Below, in pieces: positions 8,840 to 17,438 of a stretch of DNA of 32,568 nt. The notes under the pieces are model-generated. The model ran no database searches. It was given only the letters and a program-made list of their open reading frames with translations, and was not told the origin of the DNA. Made by a program: the position numbers and the translations under genes. Every line of letters begins with the position of its first letter. Within the stretch, counting starts at the first letter, position 1. The stretch lies in NCBI RefSeq assembly GCF_000282135.1, contig NZ_AKJW01000081.1:1-32568 (forward strand), given 5' to 3'. Source of the stretch: Herbaspirillum sp. CF444. Its GTDB lineage: Bacteria > Pseudomonadota > Gammaproteobacteria > Burkholderiales > Burkholderiaceae_D.

Positions 8840-9040
8840 TGTGGAATTGTGCGCGTCGGCACAGTGCGAATGAAATTGTCGACATTATGCCCCGAAACCG
8901 CGCATTCATTTGCGCGCCGTGGCAATGCCGCACGCGCGATAGAAATCCGCCGCATATCGTCATGCGGAAACAGTCGTTAATTCCCAGCTGCGCCGGTGCT
9001 ATCGTCAGCGACCATCCTTTCACTCGTTGCCGGAAACTTC

Positions 9041-10012
9041 ATGTCCGCCCCTATTTTCAAGCGCGCCCTTGGTGCGCTGTTTGCGCTCAGTCTCAGCCTG
9101 TCGGCCGCCGTCTCCCATGCAGCAGCCCCCGCAGCTTCCTATCCCAGGGAATTCCGCATCGGCTACCAGAAAGGCAACAGCCTGGTCATCCTCAAAGCCA
9201 GCGGCGAGCTGGAAAAAGCCCTCGCGCCCCACGGCGTCACCGTCAAATGGTTCGAATTCCCCTTCGGCCCGCCGATGGTGGAAGCGCTCAACGCAGGCGA
9301 CATCGATCTCGGCTTCGTCGGTTCGACGCCGCCGGTCTTCGCCCAGGCCGGCGGCGCGCCCGAGATCCGCTACGTCGGTTATGCCGCCGCCTATAAAGAT
9401 AACTACGCCGTCGTGGTGCCGAAAGAATCCGCCGCGCGCCGCATGAAAGACCTGCAAGGCAAGAAAGTCGCCGTCGCCAAGGGATCGGCCGGCCAGTACC
9501 TGCTGCTCAAGGCGTTGGAACAGGACGGCATGAAACCCGACGACATCGTCTTCGCCTACCTGCAATACAGCGAAGCGCGCTCGGCGTTTGAACGCGGCGA
9601 CGTCGCCGCCTGGGTGGTGCCCGATCCGCGCCTGGCCGACATCGAGCAAAACATCGGCGCGCGTCCGCTGGTGACCGCCTCGAAGCTGGCGCCGCAATAC
9701 AGCTTCTACGTCGCACCGGCAAAGTTCGCTGCGGCCTGGCCGGCCATCCTGCGCATCACGCTCGACAAGCTCAACGACACCGAGCAATACGCCAAAGAGC
9801 ACGCCGACGAAACCGCTCGCTTCCTCGAAAAAGACACGCGCGTGCCGCGCAAAATCTGGCAACTCGCGCTGACGCGCCAGGCCTGGGGCGTGGCCTATCC
9901 GCTGCCGCCCAACATCGTCGAAGCGCAACAGGAAGTCGCCAATACCTTCTTCCGCTACAAGCTGATTCCCAAGGCCGTGCAGATCAAGGACGCGTCGGTC
10001 TCCGTCAAATAA
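9041..10012 (+). CDS. Aliphatic-sulfonate-type ABC substrate-binding protein (SsuA-like)
   Basis: A 323-residue periplasmic binding protein. Residues 1-27 are a signal peptide with cleavage near SHA-AA. The mature protein starts with the SsuA-like strand FRIGYQKGNSLVILKA, then WFEFPFGPPMVEALNAGDIDLGFVGSTPP, which marks the NMT1/SsuA group for sulfonates and related compounds. The start is set at 9041 rather than the upstream in-frame ATG at 8996, because the signal peptide begins there and GGAAA precedes it. No permease or ATPase gene is adjacent, so it must use a transporter encoded elsewhere. It is followed after 18 bases by a flavin monooxygenase, which supports a role in scavenging sulfur from organic compounds. 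Confidence 0.87.
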   Translation: MSAPIFKRALGALFALSLSLSAAVSHAAAPAASYPREFRIGYQKGNSLVILKASGELEKALAPHGVTVKWFEFPFGPPMVEALNAGDIDLGFVGSTPPVFAQAGGAPEIRYVGYAAAYKDNYAVVVPKESAARRMKDLQGKKVAVAKGSAGQYLLLKALEQDGMKPDDIVFAYLQYSEARSAFERGDVAAWVVPDPRLADIEQNIGARPLVTASKLAPQYSFYVAPAKFAAAWPAILRITLDKLNDTEQYAKEHADETARFLEKDTRVPRKIWQLALTRQAWGVAYPLPPNIVEAQQEVANTFFRYKLIPKAVQIKDASVSVK

Positions 10013-10030
10013 TTCCTTGGATAAATTCCT

Positions 10031-11371
10031 ATGTCTTCATCACAAGCCAAACAAATGCACCTCGGCGCCTTCCTCATGTCGGTCGGCCATCACGCCGCCG
10101 GCTGGCGATTTCCCGGCGTCGATCCGGCCAACACCATGAATCTGGCCTACTACAAGAAGCTGGCGCAGACCGCCGAAGCAGGCAAGTTCGACCTGATCTT
10201 CTTTGCCGACCGGCTGGCGATTTCGGATCGTTTCGACAACCGTTTCGACACCACCGTGCGCTACCTCGCGCAAGCACGGCCCGAGCCGATCTCGCTATTG
10301 GGTGCGCTCGGCGCCGTCACGGACAAGATCGGCCTGGCCGCCACAGCTTCCACGACCTACAACGAACCGTTCTTCCTCGCGCGCGCCTTCGCCACGCTGG
10401 ATCACCTGACCGGCGGTCGCATCGCCTGGAACATCGTCACCTCGACCAACGACGGCGAAGCGCTCAACTTCAGCAAGCAGGAACATCTGGAACACGAAAC
10501 CCGCTACGGCCGCGCGCACGAATTCCTCGATGTCGTGACTAAGTTGTGGGATAGCTGGGAAGACGATGCGCTGGTGCTCGACAAAGAGAATGGCGTCTAC
10601 GCCGATCCGTCCAAGGTCCATTACCTGCATCACCAAGGCGACTGGTTCGGCGTGCGCGGCCCGCTCAACGTCACGCGCCCGCCGCAAGGCCATCCGGTGC
10701 TGATCCAGGCCGGGTCGTCGGACACGGGACGCGACTTTGCTGCGCAGACGGCGGAGGTGATTTTCTCTTCGCAGCCGCAGATCGCCGCGGCGCGCGAATT
10801 CCGCAACGACATCCATGCCCGCGTCCTCAAGTACGGCCGCACGCCGGACAGCATCAAGATCCTGCCCGGCGTCATGCCCATCATCGGCGCCACGCAAGCC
10901 GAGGCCGAAGAAACGCTGCGCCACCTGGAAGACCTGGTGCATCCGCTGGGCGGACTGGCGCTGCTGTCCGACAGCATGAACCACGACCTGTCGGTGTATT
11001 CGCTGGACGAGCCTTTGCCGGAGCTGAAAGAAATTCGCGGCAACCAGAGCCGCTATAAGCTGGTGCAGGAGATGTCCAAGCGCGACAACCTGACCTTGCG
11101 CCAGCTCGGCAAACGCTTCGGCGGCAGCCGCTCGCACCGCGTGGTGGCCGGCACCGCCGCACAGATCGCCGACAACTTCGCCGAATGGTTCGGCAGCGGC
11201 GCCTGTGACGGCTTCAACCTGATGCCGGCCTACCTGCCCGAATCGCTGACCGACTTCGTCGAACAGGTCGTGCCCATCCTGCAGGAACGCGGCCTGTTCC
11301 GGCGCGAGTATGAAGGCGACACGCTGCGCCAGCATCTGGGGCTGGCGCGTCCGCAGAATCGTTTTACTTAA
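10031..11371 (+). CDS. LLM-class flavin-dependent monooxygenase (NtaA/SnaA/DszA family)
   Basis: A 446-residue FMNH2-dependent oxygenase of the bacterial-luciferase-like fold. Family features include HHAAGWRFPGVDP near the start, AEAGKFDLIFFADRLA, GGRIAWNIVTSTN and a C-terminal region with GSGACDGFNLMPAYLPESLTDF. The length fits the nitrilotriacetate/desulfurisation subfamily (about 440-460), longer than SsuD. It probably oxidises a C-S or C-N bond in an organosulfur or aminocarboxylate substrate, using reduced flavin from a separate reductase. It is probably cotranscribed with the preceding binding-protein gene (18-base gap). The exact substrate is not readable. The gene converges with the chemoreceptor gene; 29 bases separate their stops. 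Confidence 0.88.
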   Translation: MSSSQAKQMHLGAFLMSVGHHAAGWRFPGVDPANTMNLAYYKKLAQTAEAGKFDLIFFADRLAISDRFDNRFDTTVRYLAQARPEPISLLGALGAVTDKIGLAATASTTYNEPFFLARAFATLDHLTGGRIAWNIVTSTNDGEALNFSKQEHLEHETRYGRAHEFLDVVTKLWDSWEDDALVLDKENGVYADPSKVHYLHHQGDWFGVRGPLNVTRPPQGHPVLIQAGSSDTGRDFAAQTAEVIFSSQPQIAAAREFRNDIHARVLKYGRTPDSIKILPGVMPIIGATQAEAEETLRHLEDLVHPLGGLALLSDSMNHDLSVYSLDEPLPELKEIRGNQSRYKLVQEMSKRDNLTLRQLGKRFGGSRSHRVVAGTAAQIADNFAEWFGSGACDGFNLMPAYLPESLTDFVEQVVPILQERGLFRREYEGDTLRQHLGLARPQNRFT

Positions 11372-11400
11372 GCGTTTTACCTGAGCATTTTGCCTAAGCG

Positions 11401-13125
11401 TTAGAACGTTTCCCAATCGCCGTCGCCGGCCGGTACGCCGGAAGAGGTACTCGCCAGCGCAGGCGTCCTCACAGGTGCAGGCGTGGCGTTGGATGCTCGC
11501 GCAAGCTTGCGTATCACTGGCACAGCAATGCGCGGAGCAGCGACAACTGCCGACGTCACCGGTTTCGCCAACCGTGGCGCATCGTGAGGATTCAAACGGA
11601 ACACGCCCACCACCTGCGCCAGATTCGCCGACTGATCCTGCAAGGATTGCGCAGCGGCGGCAGCCTGCTCGACCAGCGCGGCATTCTGCTGTGTCACTTC
11701 ATCCATATGCGTGATGGCCTGGTTGACTTGCTCGATCCCTGAGCTCTGCTCCTGGCTGGCGAAGCTGATTTCACCGACGATGTCGCTCACGCGTCTGACG
11801 CTGGCGACGACATCGTCCATGGTGCTGCCGGCCTGCGCCACCAGCTTGCTGCCGATGTCGACCTTCTCGACCGAGTCGTCGATCAGCGCCTTGATCTCTT
11901 TCGCGGCGGTCGCCGAGCGTTGCGCCAGACTGCGCACTTCACTCGCCACCACGGCAAAGCCGCGGCCCTGCTCGCCCGCGCGCGCCGCTTCCACCGCAGC
12001 ATTGAGCGCAAGGATATTGGTCTGGAAAGCGATGCCGTCAATCACGCTGATGATGTCGACGATCTTGCGCGAGGACTCGCTGATGGAACCCATGGTCGTC
12101 ACCACCTGCGCCACCACCGAGCCGCTGTGCGTGGCGACGTCCGAGGCGGTCGCCGCCAGCTGATTGGCCTGGCGCGCGTTCTCGGCATTCTGCTTGACGG
12201 TGGACGTCAGCTGTTCCATGGTGGCGGCGGTTTCTTCCAGCGAACCTGCCTGCTGCTCGGTGCGGCTGGACAAGTCCAGATTGCCGGTGGCGATTTCGCT
12301 CGACGCAGTGGCGATAGTGTCGGCGCCGGTGCGCACTTCCGAGACGATGTTGGTGAGGCTGCCGTTCATTTCCTTCAAGGCCAGCAGCAACTGGCCGATT
12401 TCATCCTGCGACGTCACTTCGACGTGGCTGCTGAGGTCGCCGGCGGCGACGCTCTGCGCCACCTGCACCGCATGGTTGACCGGTCGCGTGATCGAACGCG
12501 TGATCCAGTACGCAAAACCGCAGGCCAGCAACACCGCGACGGCGGCCATGCTCAGCATGATGACGGTCTTGCTGTGATAGAGGTCGCTGGCTTCGACGCT
12601 GCTCTTGGCCATCACGATCGAGCCGCCCTTGATGAAGCCCTTGACGCGGTTGATGTAATTCTGCTGATCGGTGCGCAAGGATGTCAGCAGCAACTGCGAG
12701 GCATCCATGGTGGCGCCGGTGGAAGCCAGCTTGAGGAATTCCTTCTGGCCTTTTTCATAGGTCTCGCGCAGGGCGGAGATCTCGCCGAAAGACTTGCGTC
12801 CCATGTCGCTCGACAGCATTTGCTGGAGCGTGGCGAGGTTGGCGTGGATGCCCTTTTCGCCGTCTTCGATGCGCTGGATTTCCTTGAGCAAGGTATCGCG
12901 ATCGTCGATCAGCAAAATGTTGCGCATGGCAATGGCGTTGTCGCTGATCTGCAGCACGATGTCGTTGGCCACCACCACTTGCGGATAGCGGTTCTTCACG
13001 ATCAGCTGCGTGCCGTCGTGCAGAGCGCCGAGACTCTGGATACCGAGGCCGGTGATGCCGATCAGCAGCAACATCACCAGACCGAACGCGAGGCCCAGAC
13101 GCGTACCAAGTTTCAAATTAGTCAT
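11401..13125 (-). CDS. Methyl-accepting chemotaxis protein with CheR/CheB tether
   Basis: A 574-residue transducer. TM1 is at about 10-30; residues about 31-188 form a periplasmic four-helix-bundle-type sensor; TM2 is at about 189-210, followed by HAMP. The cytoplasmic coiled coil contains the conserved hairpin tip ([20 protein letters not shown]) and adaptation helices rich in Glu and Gln. The C-terminus after a flexible Ala/Pro/Val-rich linker is GDWETF, matching the NWETF pentapeptide that recruits CheR and CheB in enterobacterial high-abundance receptors. The start at 13125 is chosen over the longer frame to 13209 because GGGGAG lies 9 bases upstream and the TM1 leader begins there. The ligand is unknown. 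Confidence 0.93.
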   Translation of the reverse strand: MTNLKLGTRLGLAFGLVMLLLIGITGLGIQSLGALHDGTQLIVKNRYPQVVVANDIVLQISDNAIAMRNILLIDDRDTLLKEIQRIEDGEKGIHANLATLQQMLSSDMGRKSFGEISALRETYEKGQKEFLKLASTGATMDASQLLLTSLRTDQQNYINRVKGFIKGGSIVMAKSSVEASDLYHSKTVIMLSMAAVAVLLACGFAYWITRSITRPVNHAVQVAQSVAAGDLSSHVEVTSQDEIGQLLLALKEMNGSLTNIVSEVRTGADTIATASSEIATGNLDLSSRTEQQAGSLEETAATMEQLTSTVKQNAENARQANQLAATASDVATHSGSVVAQVVTTMGSISESSRKIVDIISVIDGIAFQTNILALNAAVEAARAGEQGRGFAVVASEVRSLAQRSATAAKEIKALIDDSVEKVDIGSKLVAQAGSTMDDVVASVRRVSDIVGEISFASQEQSSGIEQVNQAITHMDEVTQQNAALVEQAAAAAQSLQDQSANLAQVVGVFRLNPHDAPRLAKPVTSAVVAAPRIAVPVIRKLARASNATPAPVRTPALASTSSGVPAGDGDWETF

Positions 13126-13237
13126 CTTTTTATGCTCCCCTGGAACGCATCTCACACCTATTGATGAAATGGGTTCTAAACAAACCGGCGCCGGGATGTC
13201 GGTCGGCACCGGTTTGCATTGCTACATTGACTACGAC

Positions 13238-14323
13238 TTAAAACGAGTGATGCATACCCAAGGTCGTCACCATCTGGCTTGAACCACCCGATACGCCGGT
13301 CGAACCGCCTGCACCGGTACCGTTCATGACCGCAAACTTCGCATCGCCGCCTGCACGCTGGTACGCCACTTGCGCGTACAGCTCGGTGCGCTTGGACAAG
13401 GCATGTACGTTGCTCAGGCTGACGGTGTTCCAGCGTGCGCCTTCCAACTTGGACAGGCTGTAGCCGACGTTCAGTGTGTCAGCCGTTGCATAACGCCATG
13501 CGGCACCCAGATCGAAGTTCTTTTGTTTCGGTGTCTGGCCGCTAGGCAAGGCGATCTTGACTTGCGTGTAGTCGGTGTTCAGACGCACGTTGCCGATGGT
13601 GTAGCCGATGCCGCCGGCAGTAGTCGTCAGGCTGTTGAAAACAGTCGCCGCAGTACCCAGGCCGACGCTCGACAGGAAAGCGCCTGCGTAGCCGGCAGCG
13701 CGGTTGTTCAGCTTGGAATAGGCGAATGCCGCGCGCAGCGGACCGTTGGTGTAGGTCGCCCCGGTGCTGATGTTGCGACCGTTGCCGCTGTCGCCGGCCA
13801 CTTCGCCGAAGCCGTACATGGCGCTGGCCTGGAAGCCCGACCAGGTCGGCGTGGTGTAGCGCACCGCATTGTCGGACTGATAGGTGTTGGCCAGGCTGTC
13901 CAGGTTACCCGGGTGGAACAAATACCAGTTGGTCAGTTGATAGCCGTTGGACAGTTTGCCGACGTACTCGAACACGATGTCCGGCATGTGGCCCATCGCC
14001 ACCGCGCCGAAGTCGCCGGACAGGCCGACGGTGCTGTAGCGGTTGAACAGTTTGCCGGCAGTCGGCTGGCCGCCGGTGTCGGTGTAGAAGCCGGTTTCCA
14101 GCTGGAAGTTGGCCTTCAGGTTGCCGCCCAGGTCTTCGGTGCCGCGGAAACCGATACGGTCCGGCTGCATGGTGCCCTGGTCCAGACGCGCGACCGAGCC
14201 GCCGTTCAGATTATTGATGTATGCCACGCCTGCGTCCAGGCTACCGTAGATCGTCACGTTGCTCTGGGCGAATGCGCTTGCCGCGAAGCCGGTGGCGGCG
14301 ACGGCAAAGAGTACCTTCTTCAT
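13238..14323 (-). CDS. Gram-negative general porin
   Basis: A 361-residue outer-membrane protein. The signal peptide is residues 1-19 (cleaved at AFA-QS), followed by the typical first strand SNVTIYGSLDAGVAYI. Further porin features are RIGFRGTEDLGGNLKANFQLE, a loop-3 region, amphipathic strands and the terminal MHHSF with C-terminal Phe needed for BAM recognition. It fits a 16-stranded trimeric porin of the betaproteobacterial Porin_4 family, passing small hydrophilic solutes. GGGGAG sits 8 bases before the ATG. It lies downstream of the catabolic block on the same strand but beyond a strong terminator, so is probably independent. Confidence 0.94.
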   Translation of the reverse strand: MKKVLFAVAATGFAASAFAQSNVTIYGSLDAGVAYINNLNGGSVARLDQGTMQPDRIGFRGTEDLGGNLKANFQLETGFYTDTGGQPTAGKLFNRYSTVGLSGDFGAVAMGHMPDIVFEYVGKLSNGYQLTNWYLFHPGNLDSLANTYQSDNAVRYTTPTWSGFQASAMYGFGEVAGDSGNGRNISTGATYTNGPLRAAFAYSKLNNRAAGYAGAFLSSVGLGTAATVFNSLTTTAGGIGYTIGNVRLNTDYTQVKIALPSGQTPKQKNFDLGAAWRYATADTLNVGYSLSKLEGARWNTVSLSNVHALSKRTELYAQVAYQRAGGDAKFAVMNGTGAGGSTGVSGGSSQMVTTLGMHHSF

Positions 14324-14407
14324 GAAAAACTCCCCTTCAATTAAGCACGGCTGACGCCGCGTTCACTGCTCTCATCTGCCCCGCGCCTATGAGAGGTGAA
14401 TCCTGTA

Positions 14408-14508
14408 GAGCCACTAACAACACACCGCTGGCGGCGTTGCTTCTCCTTGCCGTACTCGCGTACTGTCTGCGTCGGCGCGCCTTGCCAGCGGCGCGTTGTT
14501 AGCGGCTC
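14408..14508 (-). repeat. Dispersed palindromic element, copy A
   Basis: The outer arms 14408-14434 and 14482-14508 form a 27-bp stem with three A-C mismatches on the plus strand that become G-U pairs in a minus-strand transcript. The interior, read on the minus strand, carries GGCAAGGCGCG, the core CGCAGACAGT and a small hairpin GTAC-GCGA-GTAC. Copies B and C share the same interior. It sits between the porin start and the operon terminator. Confidence 0.75.
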
Positions 14509-14576
14509 TTTCCGGAGCGTCGAAACAGGCTTTTGTTTCACCCATGAATCAACGTTCCACAAAAATGTTCGGACTC

Positions 14577-14607
14577 AAAAAAATGCCCGGCGCTTGCGCG
14601 GGCATTT
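14577..14607 (-). terminator. Intrinsic terminator of the catabolic operon
   Basis: A 9-bp perfect stem (14581-14589 with 14599-14607, AAATGCCCG/CGGGCATTT) is followed on the minus strand by seven Ts (14583-14577). It lies about 120 bases past the stop of the reductase gene, the last gene of the block. Confidence 0.88.
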
Positions 14608-14637
14608 CCAAGCACTACACAGAGGTTTCGAGAAAGT

Positions 14638-14706
14638 ATCGATAGCAAGGCGCGTCAACGCAGACAGTGCGAATGCACGGCAAGTTGGCGCAACGCGGCT
14701 AGCGAT
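14638..14706 (+). repeat. Dispersed palindromic element, copy C (short form)
   Basis: The interior matches copy A at roughly 47 of 60 positions, including GCAAGGCGCG, CGCAGACAGT and a hairpin GTGC-GAAT-GCAC. The short outer arms 14638-14646 and 14698-14706 pair with one mismatch, while the CTAACAA ends of copies A and B are missing. It lies immediately downstream of the reductase stop. Confidence 0.65.
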
Positions 14707-14723
14707 GCTTTATCGGAAGCTCC

Positions 14724-15674
14724 TCATAAATCGAGTACCAGGCGGCGTCCTTTGCATCCGGACACACACACCATCATCATCTTGTTCGAAGCTTTCTCCG
14801 CCTTGCTCAGCACGCCGTCGCGATGTTCCGGCTCGCCTTCGAGCACCTTGGTTTCGCAGGCGCCGCAGACGCCTTCGCGGCAGCTGTGGTCGACGTCGAG
14901 ACCCGCATCCAAAAGCGCATCCAGCAAGGATTTTCCGGCCGGCACGGTGACCGACTTTTTGCTGCGCGCCAGTTCGGCGACGTATTCGTCGCCTTGCACG
15001 GCTGCGACGTTTTCTGCCGCGGCGAAACGTTCGATGTGGACGTTGGGCAGGTCGAGTTCGGCGCAGATCGCTTCGAAGGCGTTCAACATCGGCGTCGGGC
15101 CGCAGCAGTAGAAATGCGCGTCCTTCGGCTTGCTGACGAGGAAAGCGCGCAGGTCCGGCGGCGCACCTTTCTCGGCGTCGAAATGGCTGCTCACGTCCGG
15201 CTGTTGCAGCAGCTCATTGGCGAAGGCGGCTTCCGCACGCGAACGCGCGCAGTACAGCAGCTCGACCGACTTGCCCTTGCCGCGCAGGTAATTGAGCATG
15301 CAGGAGATCGGCGTGATGCCGATGCCGCCGGCGATCAGCACCGAATGCGCGGCGCTCTCGTCGACCGGAAAATTGTTGCGCGGCGCCGAAATCGTCAGCG
15401 TCGCACCGACGCGCAATTGCTCGTGCACGTAGCGCGACCCGCCGCGGCTGTTGCGGTCGTTGAGCACGCCGACCACATAGCGATGACGCTCGGCCGGCGC
15501 GTTCAGCAGCGAATAGCTGCGCACGATGCCGTTGCCCAGATGCAGGTCGACATGCGAACCGGCTTCGAAGGCCGGCAACGCCGCGCCTTCAGGCGAGACC
15601 AGCTCGACGCTGACGATGCCCTGCGCTTCGAAGCGCATGGCCTGGACACGGACGGAGAGAAGAGAGCTGCTCAT
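14724..15674 (-). CDS. Rieske-oxygenase reductase (phthalate dioxygenase reductase/VanB type)
   Basis: A 316-residue flavin and [2Fe-2S] reductase that passes electrons from NAD(P)H to the Rieske oxygenase. The flavin-binding barrel has the RSYSLLNAP motif (R52). The nucleotide domain has GGIGITP (116-122) and CGP (191-193). The C-terminal plant-type ferredoxin domain has cysteines 265, 270, 273 and 303 (SCREGVCGAC plus a distal Cys). This FMN-NAD-Fe/S order defines the class IA reductase of two-component systems. It is the last gene of the block, 12 bases after the RidA-like gene and two genes after the oxygenase, its obvious partner. The intrinsic terminator at 14577-14607 follows. Confidence 0.93.
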   Translation of the reverse strand: MSSSLLSVRVQAMRFEAQGIVSVELVSPEGAALPAFEAGSHVDLHLGNGIVRSYSLLNAPAERHRYVVGVLNDRNSRGGSRYVHEQLRVGATLTISAPRNNFPVDESAAHSVLIAGGIGITPISCMLNYLRGKGKSVELLYCARSRAEAAFANELLQQPDVSSHFDAEKGAPPDLRAFLVSKPKDAHFYCCGPTPMLNAFEAICAELDLPNVHIERFAAAENVAAVQGDEYVAELARSKKSVTVPAGKSLLDALLDAGLDVDHSCREGVCGACETKVLEGEPEHRDGVLSKAEKASNKMMMVCVSGCKGRRLVLDL

Positions 15675-15686
15675 AAAAAATCCAAA

Positions 15687-16121
15687 TCAGGAAACTGCTT
15701 GCTGCAAATCGATATCGAGCCGCGCGAACGCATCGATCTCGACCGTCAATTCCGGAAACACCAGACCGCTGACTTCCACCAGCGTCGAACAGGGATAAGG
15801 TGCCGTGAAAAAGTCGCGCCGTGCGCGGCCGACTTCATCCTTGTCCGCGATGTCCTTCACGTAAATCACCAGCTTGTAGATGCTGCCCAGCGTGCCGCCG
15901 GCAGCCTCCACCAGATTGCGCACCTTGCCCAGCACCACCAGCGTCTGTTCGTAAGTCGACAGCACGCTGTTGCGCGAGGCCGGATGCGCGGTCATGCCCG
16001 ACAGGGCGATCTCGTTGCCGATCACCAGGCAATTGGACCAGGTCGCGGTGGCCAGCTCGGCCACCTTGTCGGTCTTGATGTGACGCACCGTCGTCATCGG
16101 CGTAGTCATCTGCGCAGTCAT
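15687..16121 (-). CDS. RidA/YjgF-family protein, atypical
   Basis: A 144-residue Rid-family protein: a strand and helix core with YEQTLVVLGKVRNLVEAAGGTLGSIYKLVIYVKD and the C-terminal VEIDAFARLDI. Archetypal RidA hydrolyses enamines and imines using an Arg in the PARS motif. Here the aligned stretch reads PCST, so the Arg is absent, as in the Rid4-7 groups. Some relatives in aromatic pathways are 2-aminomuconate deaminases. Its place between an oxygenase and its reductase suggests action on an unstable ring-cleavage or imine intermediate, or damage control. The ATG at 16121 lies 4 bases after the Rieske gene stop; in-frame Mets also occur at 16109 and 16097, so the start could be slightly later. 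Confidence 0.85.
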   Translation of the reverse strand: MTAQMTTPMTTVRHIKTDKVAELATATWSNCLVIGNEIALSGMTAHPASRNSVLSTYEQTLVVLGKVRNLVEAAGGTLGSIYKLVIYVKDIADKDEVGRARRDFFTAPYPCSTLVEVSGLVFPELTVEIDAFARLDIDLQQAVS

Positions 16122-16125
16122 CTAC

Positions 16126-17172
16126 CTACGCTGCCTTGGCCGACTTGTTTTCCTGCGCCGCTTCTTCCTTCGCCAGCTGTTCCTTGGCGAGGTTGCGCAT
16201 GTGGCGGCGCAGACGCACGATACCCATGTCGTGCTGGTACAGCATCTCGCGCTGGTTGGCGTCCGGCTCCATCACTTCCAGCACCGCGCGGTCCTGCTCC
16301 AGCACGTTCCAGTGACGCGCTTCCAGGCGGTTGCGATAGAGGAAGCGCCAGGTGTCCTTTTGCCAGCCGCTCAGCTTGCGGCAACGCCAGTGGAAGACGG
16401 CGGCGATGTTGTCGACGATGGGCGTATAGCTGCCGACGATGTAGAAGCTGCCGCCCGGACCGCCGGTCTTCGGATACGGGATCGCCAGGCGCATCCAGTG
16501 CAAATCGGTGTCGGCCCATTCGGTCCAGTCGAAGTTGACGTCGCGCTGGCCTTCTTTTTCGAAGATGAAGCCGATGTCGGTTTCACGGATGCCGAACGAG
16601 GCGGTGTTGTCGCCTTCGGCCATCGAATGCGATTGCTTGTGCAGGAAGGTGCCGTGCATCGGGTCCATGACGTTGTCCAGCACGTAGCGGTAGTCGCCCT
16701 TCCATTCGGTGTAGCAGAGGAAGTTGGAATACTCGGGGCTGGTCAGTTCTTCCGGCAGGCGCAGCGGCGGCGGTTCGGCGATGTCGCTGCCGGCGTTGAA
16801 CAGGAAGATCGCGCCGCAGGCTTCGGTGACGTGATACGAACGGGTGGCTTTGGCGCCTTCCAGTTTGCAGCCCGGGCTGCCGGGCACGCTCATGACGACG
16901 CCGTCGAAACGCACTTGCACGCCGTGGTAGCCGCAGGCGATGCGGTCGCCCATGGCGATACCCATGGACAGCGGCGCGCCGCGGTGCGGACAGTGATCTT
17001 CCAGCGCATGCAGGGCGCCATTGGCTTCGCGCCAGAGCACGAATTTCTTGCCCAGGCGGCGCAGCGACACGGGGCGCTCGGCGACGAATTCGGACGGGCA
17101 AATCGGGTACCACAAATCTTTCAATCCAACGGCGAGGACCGCGTCGACCGGATCATTGGCTGTCGTTCTCAT
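16126..17172 (-). CDS. Rieske non-heme iron aromatic oxygenase, catalytic subunit
   Basis: A 348-residue oxygenase alpha subunit. The Rieske [2Fe-2S] ligands are C61 and H63 (CPHRG) and C80 and H83 (CGYHG). The mononuclear iron site shows the N167-x2-D170-x2-H173-x4-H178 pattern (NVMDPMHGTFLH). No beta subunit gene is present, so it should be an alpha-only enzyme of the phthalate/vanillate/carbazole group, consistent with the adjacent class IA reductase. It would insert oxygen into, or demethylate, an aromatic or N-heteroaromatic substrate. The C-terminus is a charged Lys/Glu/Ala tail. AGGAGA precedes the ATG. The substrate is not readable from sequence. Confidence 0.94.
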   Translation of the reverse strand: MRTTANDPVDAVLAVGLKDLWYPICPSEFVAERPVSLRRLGKKFVLWREANGALHALEDHCPHRGAPLSMGIAMGDRIACGYHGVQVRFDGVVMSVPGSPGCKLEGAKATRSYHVTEACGAIFLFNAGSDIAEPPPLRLPEELTSPEYSNFLCYTEWKGDYRYVLDNVMDPMHGTFLHKQSHSMAEGDNTASFGIRETDIGFIFEKEGQRDVNFDWTEWADTDLHWMRLAIPYPKTGGPGGSFYIVGSYTPIVDNIAAVFHWRCRKLSGWQKDTWRFLYRNRLEARHWNVLEQDRAVLEVMEPDANQREMLYQHDMGIVRLRRHMRNLAKEQLAKEEAAQENKSAKAA

Positions 17173-17204
17173 TGACTATTCTCCTGAGGGTAGAGGTCGC
17201 CGGC

Positions 17205-17438
17205 TTAAGCCGCCAGGCGAGCAATCTCTTCTTGATAATTGGCTTCGGTCCAGACGCCGTTGTTGTACGGACAGCCGGGGCCGGTGCGATTGAGATGCGC
17301 GACCAACGCCGCCAGCTCGGTGATGCCGGCGCCATACGCACGCTCGATGGAATCGCCCAACAGATCTTCATACTGGGTCGGCGCACGACGACGCGCCTGA
17401 TGCGGATTGAGATAAACCTCTGTGACTGTTGCAACCAT
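17205..17438 (-). CDS. Small protein of unknown function in an oxygenase cluster
   Basis: A 77-residue protein with no signal peptide or membrane segment. It looks mainly helical, with a central stretch DLLGDSIERAYGAGITELAALVAHLN and a C-terminal PGCPYNNGVWTEANYQEEI. I recall similar small proteins near Rieske oxygenases annotated as recombinase-like helix-turn-helix, but I cannot confirm that and DNA binding is not evident. Its ATG overlaps the TAA of the preceding 111-residue gene by one base (TAATG), which implies coupled translation, and the Rieske gene follows after 32 bases. It could be an accessory or chaperone-like subunit of the oxygenase. Confidence 0.75.
   Translation of the reverse strand: MVATVTEVYLNPHQARRRAPTQYEDLLGDSIERAYGAGITELAALVAHLNRTGPGCPYNNGVWTEANYQEEIARLAA

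Larger units (their letters stand above)
14344..14723. other. Gene-free 380-bp spacer with two repeat elements and a terminator
   Basis: No gene is seen. The spacer holds, from left to right, the porin leader, palindromic element A (14408-14508), the intrinsic terminator of the catabolic operon (14577-14607) and the shorter element C (14638-14706). Confidence 0.8.

Noticed and set aside
14408..14706. Integron attC sites or a tRNA-like gene in the repeat-rich spacer
   Set aside because: The long palindrome resembles attC in shape, but no R/L box pair of GTTRRRY type, integrase or cassette is present, and no cloverleaf can be drawn.
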